From Roseiarcus fermentans (lineage in GTDB: Bacteria; Pseudomonadota; Alphaproteobacteria; Rhizobiales; Beijerinckiaceae): 64,000 nucleotides of DNA. This document shows positions 58,280 through 64,000 of this stretch, one piece after another; positions within the stretch are counted from its first letter, which is position 1, and each line of letters starts with the position of its first letter. The DNA lies in the NCBI RefSeq assembly GCF_003315135.1, contig NZ_QNRK01000005.1, positions 62,001-126,000 of the forward strand, read 5' to 3'. The translations under genes and the position numbers were made by a program. The notes below the pieces were generated by a model. That model searched no databases. It was not told the origin of the DNA and saw only the letters and a list, made by a program, of their open reading frames with translations.

Positions 58280-59821
58280 TCAGTACGTCGCGTCCGGCAT
58301 CGACGCCTTGCGTTCCTCGATGAAGGCGCGGATCGCCTCGTCCTTGGCCGGATCGAGCGAAGGCGCCTCGTAGTCCGCGAGCATGCCCTTCCACAGCGCG
58401 TTGGCGCGGGTCGCCGCGTCCTTCGCGCCTTCCTCCTGCCATTGCTCGACCGAATTGTTGTCGGCGACGTTCGAGCGGTAGAAGGCGGTCTCGAAATTCG
58501 CCTGGGTGTGCGGGCAGCCGAGGAAATGGCCGCCGGGCTCGACCTGGCGGAAGGCTTCCATCCCCTGGCCGTTGTCGCTGAGGTCGACGCCCTTCGCCAG
58601 CACGTGCATGGCGCCCAGCTGGTCGAAATCGAGCGCGAATTTCTCGTAGGAAGCCGTCAGGCCGCCTTCCATCCAGCCGGCTGCGTGGAGCACGAAATTG
58701 GTCCCGGCGAGCACCGTCGGCAGCAGCGTCTGCGCGCTCTCGTAGGCCGCCTGCGCGTCGGGAATCTTCGAAGCGCAGAGCGAGCCGCCGGTGCGGAACG
58801 GCATGTTCATCCGCCGCGCGAGCTGCGCCGCGCCGAAAATCGCGAGCGACGCCTCGGGCGTGCCGAAGGTCGGAGCGCCCGACTGCATCGAGATCGTCGA
58901 GACGAAGGTCCCGAACACCACCGGCGCGCCGGGCCGGACGAGCTGACAGAAGGCGGTCCCCGCCATTACCTCGGCGAGCACCTGCGTCAGCGTGCCGGCG
59001 ACCGTCACCGGGCTCATCGCCCCCGACAGGATGAAGGGGGTGATGATGCAGGCCTGGTTCGCCCGCGCATAGACTTCCGCCGCGCCGAGCATAGTCGAAT
59101 CCCACACCAGCGGCGAATTGGCGTTGATCAGGCTCGTCAGCACCGTGTTGTCGCGCACGAACGCCGCGCCGAACAAGAGTTCGCAGATGCGCACGCTGTC
59201 CTCGGCCCGCTCGGGCTTCGTCACCGAGCCCATGAACGGCTTGTCGGAATATTTCACATGCGCATAGACCATCTCGAGGTGGCGCTTGTTCACCGGCAGG
59301 TCGACCGGCTCGCACAGCGTCCCCCCCGAATGGTGGATGAACGGGCTCATGTAGGCGAGCCTGACGAAATTCTGGAAGTCCTCGATCGTCCCGTAGCGGC
59401 GGCCGCGGTCGAGGTCGTGCACGAACGGCGAGCCGTAGTTCGGCGCGAACACCGTCGCGTCGCCGCCGATGACGACGTTGCGCTCGGGGTTGCGCGCGTG
59501 CTGCACGTAGCGCGAAGGCGCGGTCGCGCACAGGGCTCGCGCGAGGCCGCGGGGAAAGCGGACGCGGACGCCCTGCACGTCGCAGCCGGCGGCGCGAAAG
59601 AGGTCGAGCGCGCGCGGGAAATCGCGGAATTCGATGCCGACCTCCTGCAGCAGGGTGTCGGCGTTGCGCTCGATGATCTCGAGCCCCTCGGCGCTGAGGA
59701 CCTCGGTGAGCGGGATGTTCCGTCTGATGTAGGGAATGGATAGGGACGCCGCCTTGGCGCGCGCGCTGCGTCTGGCTTCGCGTCCCCGGCGAGGTTCGCG
59801 GGCGGCGGTGGGCTCTGACAT
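58280..59821 (-). CDS. MttB-family methyltransferase, non-pyrrolysine type (glycine-betaine methyltransferase-like)
   Basis: A 513-residue protein of the trimethylamine methyltransferase (MttB, COG5598) superfamily, TIM-barrel enzymes that pass a methyl group from a quaternary or tertiary amine to a corrinoid protein. Landmarks are LLQEVGIEFRDFPRAL, VFAPNYGSPFVHDLDRGRRY, FILSGAMSPVTVAGTL and MQSGAPTFGTPEASL. The frame is uninterrupted, so the amber/pyrrolysine codon of true MttB is absent. This places it with the betaine- or carnitine-type members. GGAGG lies 9 bases before the ATG. Neighbouring choline uptake and DMGDH genes suggest glycine betaine as substrate. No corrinoid protein gene is in the window. 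Confidence 0.83.
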   Translation of the reverse strand: MSEPTAAREPRRGREARRSARAKAASLSIPYIRRNIPLTEVLSAEGLEIIERNADTLLQEVGIEFRDFPRALDLFRAAGCDVQGVRVRFPRGLARALCATAPSRYVQHARNPERNVVIGGDATVFAPNYGSPFVHDLDRGRRYGTIEDFQNFVRLAYMSPFIHHSGGTLCEPVDLPVNKRHLEMVYAHVKYSDKPFMGSVTKPERAEDSVRICELLFGAAFVRDNTVLTSLINANSPLVWDSTMLGAAEVYARANQACIITPFILSGAMSPVTVAGTLTQVLAEVMAGTAFCQLVRPGAPVVFGTFVSTISMQSGAPTFGTPEASLAIFGAAQLARRMNMPFRTGGSLCASKIPDAQAAYESAQTLLPTVLAGTNFVLHAAGWMEGGLTASYEKFALDFDQLGAMHVLAKGVDLSDNGQGMEAFRQVEPGGHFLGCPHTQANFETAFYRSNVADNNSVEQWQEEGAKDAATRANALWKGMLADYEAPSLDPAKDEAIRAFIEERKASMPDATY

Positions 59822-60097
59822 GGGCTGCGATCCTCCGGCTGGCGGGACGTCCGACATCGCGGCGCGCGCCCGAGCCGCTCGCAGGCTCTTCCAGGCGGCG
59901 CGCGCCGCGCGAATGTCGCGGCTTTCTCCTTCGCATTGAAGGCGCCGGTCCGCCAAGAGGGCAGGCGACAGCGGCGGATGCGCGCGCGGGCGGGGCGGCG
60001 CATTCCCGTCTCGGGATTGACGGAATCGGCGCTCACGCTGGGGAGACTGGGGGGCCGCGACCGGCGGCCACCCCGCGACCTTCGAGGGAGAGCACGC

Positions 60098-61534
60098 ATG
60101 CCTGAACTGGCCGACATCGGCGTCCTGGGCCTGGCCGTCATGGGAGCGAATCTGGCGCGCAACGCCGCGCGCAAGGGGTTCGGCGTCGCGCTCTACAACC
60201 GGCATCCGGAACGAACCGACGAACTCGTCCGCGAGCATGGGGGAGAGGGACGTTTCCTTCCCTCGAAAACGCTGGAGGACTTCGTGGCGAGTCTGGCGAG
60301 GCCGCGCGCGATCCTCGTCATGGTGCAGGCGGGGAAGGCGGTCGACGACGTGATCGCCGAGCTGTCGCCGCTGCTCGAGGCGGACGACATTGTCATCGAC
60401 GGCGGAAACTCGCTGTTCACCGACACCGCGCGCCGATGCAAGGCCTGCGCCGACAAGGGGATCCGCTTCCTCGGCATGGGCGTCTCGGGCGGCGAGGTCG
60501 GCGCGCTCGAAGGCCCGAGCATGATGCCGGGCGGCGACCGCTCGGCCTACGACCGGCTGGCGCCGATCCTCGACCGCATGGCCGCCTCGGTCGATGGAAC
60601 CCCGTGCTGCGTCTATGTCGGCCCCGGGGGCGCCGGCCACTACGTGAAAATGGTCCACAACGGCATCGAATACGCCGACATGCAGCTGATCGCGGAAGCC
60701 TACGACCTGATGAAGAGCTTGTACGGCCTCGACGCGCCGGCGCTCGCCGGGATCTTTTCCGAGTGGAAGCAGGGCGATCTCGACAGCTATCTGATCGAGA
60801 TCACCGCGACGGTGCTGCGCAAGACCGACGCCGGCGGCCAGCCGCTCGTCGACGTCATTCTCGACGAGGCCGAGCAGAAGGGAACCGGCCGCTGGACCGC
60901 GCAATCGGCCCTCGACCTCGGCGTGCCGCTGACGGCGATCACGGAAGCGGTGTACGCCCGCGCCCTGTCGGCGCAACGCGCACGGCGGGCCGAGGTGGAG
61001 CGGAAGATCGGCCGCTCGCCGCCGCCGGCGCGCAAGGCCGGCGCCGCCGCGATCGCCGCCGTCCGCGACGCGCTCTACGCCTCGAAGGTCGTCGCCTACG
61101 CGCAGGGGTTCGAGCAGATGGCGGCAGCCTCGGCCGAGTTCGGCTGGGACCTGAAGCTCGCCGATATGGCGACCATCTGGCGCGGCGGCTGCATCATCCG
61201 CGCCCGCCTGCTCGACCGGATCAGGGCCGCCTACGATCGCGACCCGAAACTCGGGACCTTGCTCCTCGACGACGATTTCCTGTCGGCGGTGACGATGGCG
61301 AGCGACGCCTGGCGCGCGGTGGTCGGGCTCGCGGTCGCCAACGGCGTCCCGGCGCCGGCCTTTTCGTCGGCGCTCGCCTATTTCGACGGCCTCGGCCGCG
61401 CCCGCGGGCCGGCCAACCTGCTGCAGGGCCTGCGCGACTATTTCGGCGCCCATACCTATCGCCGCCTCGACAAGCCCGGCCGCTTCCACACATTGTGGAG
61501 CGAGGGCGGCGCGGAGGTGCAGGTGGACCGCTGA
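60098..61534 (+). CDS. gnd: 6-phosphogluconate dehydrogenase, decarboxylating
   Basis: Oxidative pentose-phosphate enzyme making ribulose-5-phosphate and NADPH. The 478 residues have the dinucleotide motif GLAVMGANLARN, DGGNSLFTDTARRC, FLGMGVSGGEVGALEGPSMMPGG (substrate-binding, near 130), the catalytic Lys-His in GHYVKMVHNGIEYADMQLIAEAYDL, and the C-terminal ANLLQGLRDYFGAHTYRR. The ATG at 60098 has a GAGGGAGAG site. It is a long-type (dimeric) Gnd. Confidence 0.95.
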   Translation: MPELADIGVLGLAVMGANLARNAARKGFGVALYNRHPERTDELVREHGGEGRFLPSKTLEDFVASLARPRAILVMVQAGKAVDDVIAELSPLLEADDIVIDGGNSLFTDTARRCKACADKGIRFLGMGVSGGEVGALEGPSMMPGGDRSAYDRLAPILDRMAASVDGTPCCVYVGPGGAGHYVKMVHNGIEYADMQLIAEAYDLMKSLYGLDAPALAGIFSEWKQGDLDSYLIEITATVLRKTDAGGQPLVDVILDEAEQKGTGRWTAQSALDLGVPLTAITEAVYARALSAQRARRAEVERKIGRSPPPARKAGAAAIAAVRDALYASKVVAYAQGFEQMAAASAEFGWDLKLADMATIWRGGCIIRARLLDRIRAAYDRDPKLGTLLLDDDFLSAVTMASDAWRAVVGLAVANGVPAPAFSSALAYFDGLGRARGPANLLQGLRDYFGAHTYRRLDKPGRFHTLWSEGGAEVQVDR

Positions 61535-61612
61535 CGGCGCGTTCGATCGGCCTGTCCCCGATCGCGGTCGAGCCCTCGCATTCCCGCGCCGAAGCGCCAT
61601 ATCGGGGGCGTC

Positions 61613-64000
<2,388 letters not shown>

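Noticed and set aside
58280-59821. Pyrrolysine (amber) readthrough in the MttB-like gene
   Set aside because: The frame is continuous with no internal TAG, so pyrrolysine is not involved.

Overview
The window is a high-GC, gene-dense stretch of chromosome from an alphaproteobacterium, most likely of the Hyphomicrobiales (Rhizobiales). The evidence is the set of lineage-typical genes: a DUF1134 envelope protein (EipA), a DUF2336 protein, the long-type SerC next to SerA, a PdhS-like sensor kinase, phasins, BtaA/BtaB betaine-lipid enzymes, a ChoXWV choline transporter, and a 6S-RNA-like sequence upstream of the 5-formyl-THF cyclo-ligase. I cannot assign a genus. No rRNA, tRNA, CRISPR array or intact insertion sequence was seen.

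Layout. 1-6.9 kb: cysQ, eipA (with a CtrA-type site), a two-gene unit with a DUF4337 protein, a DUF2336 protein, and serC-serA with a serC-type RNA leader. 6.9-10.9 kb: a small accessory patch holding a Phd/YefM-type antitoxin with a probably truncated toxin, trm112, a palindromic repeat element, an NTF2-like gene divergent from an AraC regulator, and an epimerase gene whose upstream region is a second copy of the AraC-gene intergenic region. 10.9-21 kb: housekeeping genes yciA, prmC, secA, a Uma2 nuclease, mutM, recQ, and epmA divergent from efp. 21-27.5 kb: membrane and outer-membrane proteins, then a Gdx-type small multidrug exporter between two Tat-exported amidohydrolases. 27.6-33.1 kb: a minus-strand block (His-tailed DMT transporter, gph, ymdB-like gene, 5-FCL, 6S-like RNA, btaB, btaA). 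33.5-41.7 kb: a DD-carboxypeptidase, a uracil-DNA glycosylase, a heme oxygenase, nadE, several small proteins and purH. 41.9-49.3 kb: a paired acyl-CoA dehydrogenase operon with a C15-type peptidase, two phasins, and a PdhS-like kinase.

49.3-59.8 kb forms one metabolic theme. Choline is taken up by ChoXWV and oxidised by a GMC-type choline dehydrogenase (BetA). Glycine betaine could then be demethylated by a non-pyrrolysine MttB-family methyltransferase, and dimethylglycine by an FAD/GcvT-type dehydrogenase. A higBA toxin-antitoxin pair sits between the last two genes, flanked by an intact and a relic copy of the mttB 3' end. The window closes with gnd and the first 796 codons of an Lhr-type helicase.

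The best leads for something new are: the secA leader (strong promoter, terminator-like hairpin, and a hydrophobic reading frame carrying Arg-Ala-Pro-Gly); the Gdx exporter between two secreted amidohydrolases; the duplicated AraC control region; the higBA islet with duplicated mttB ends; and a 58-residue two-repeat microprotein at 39012.
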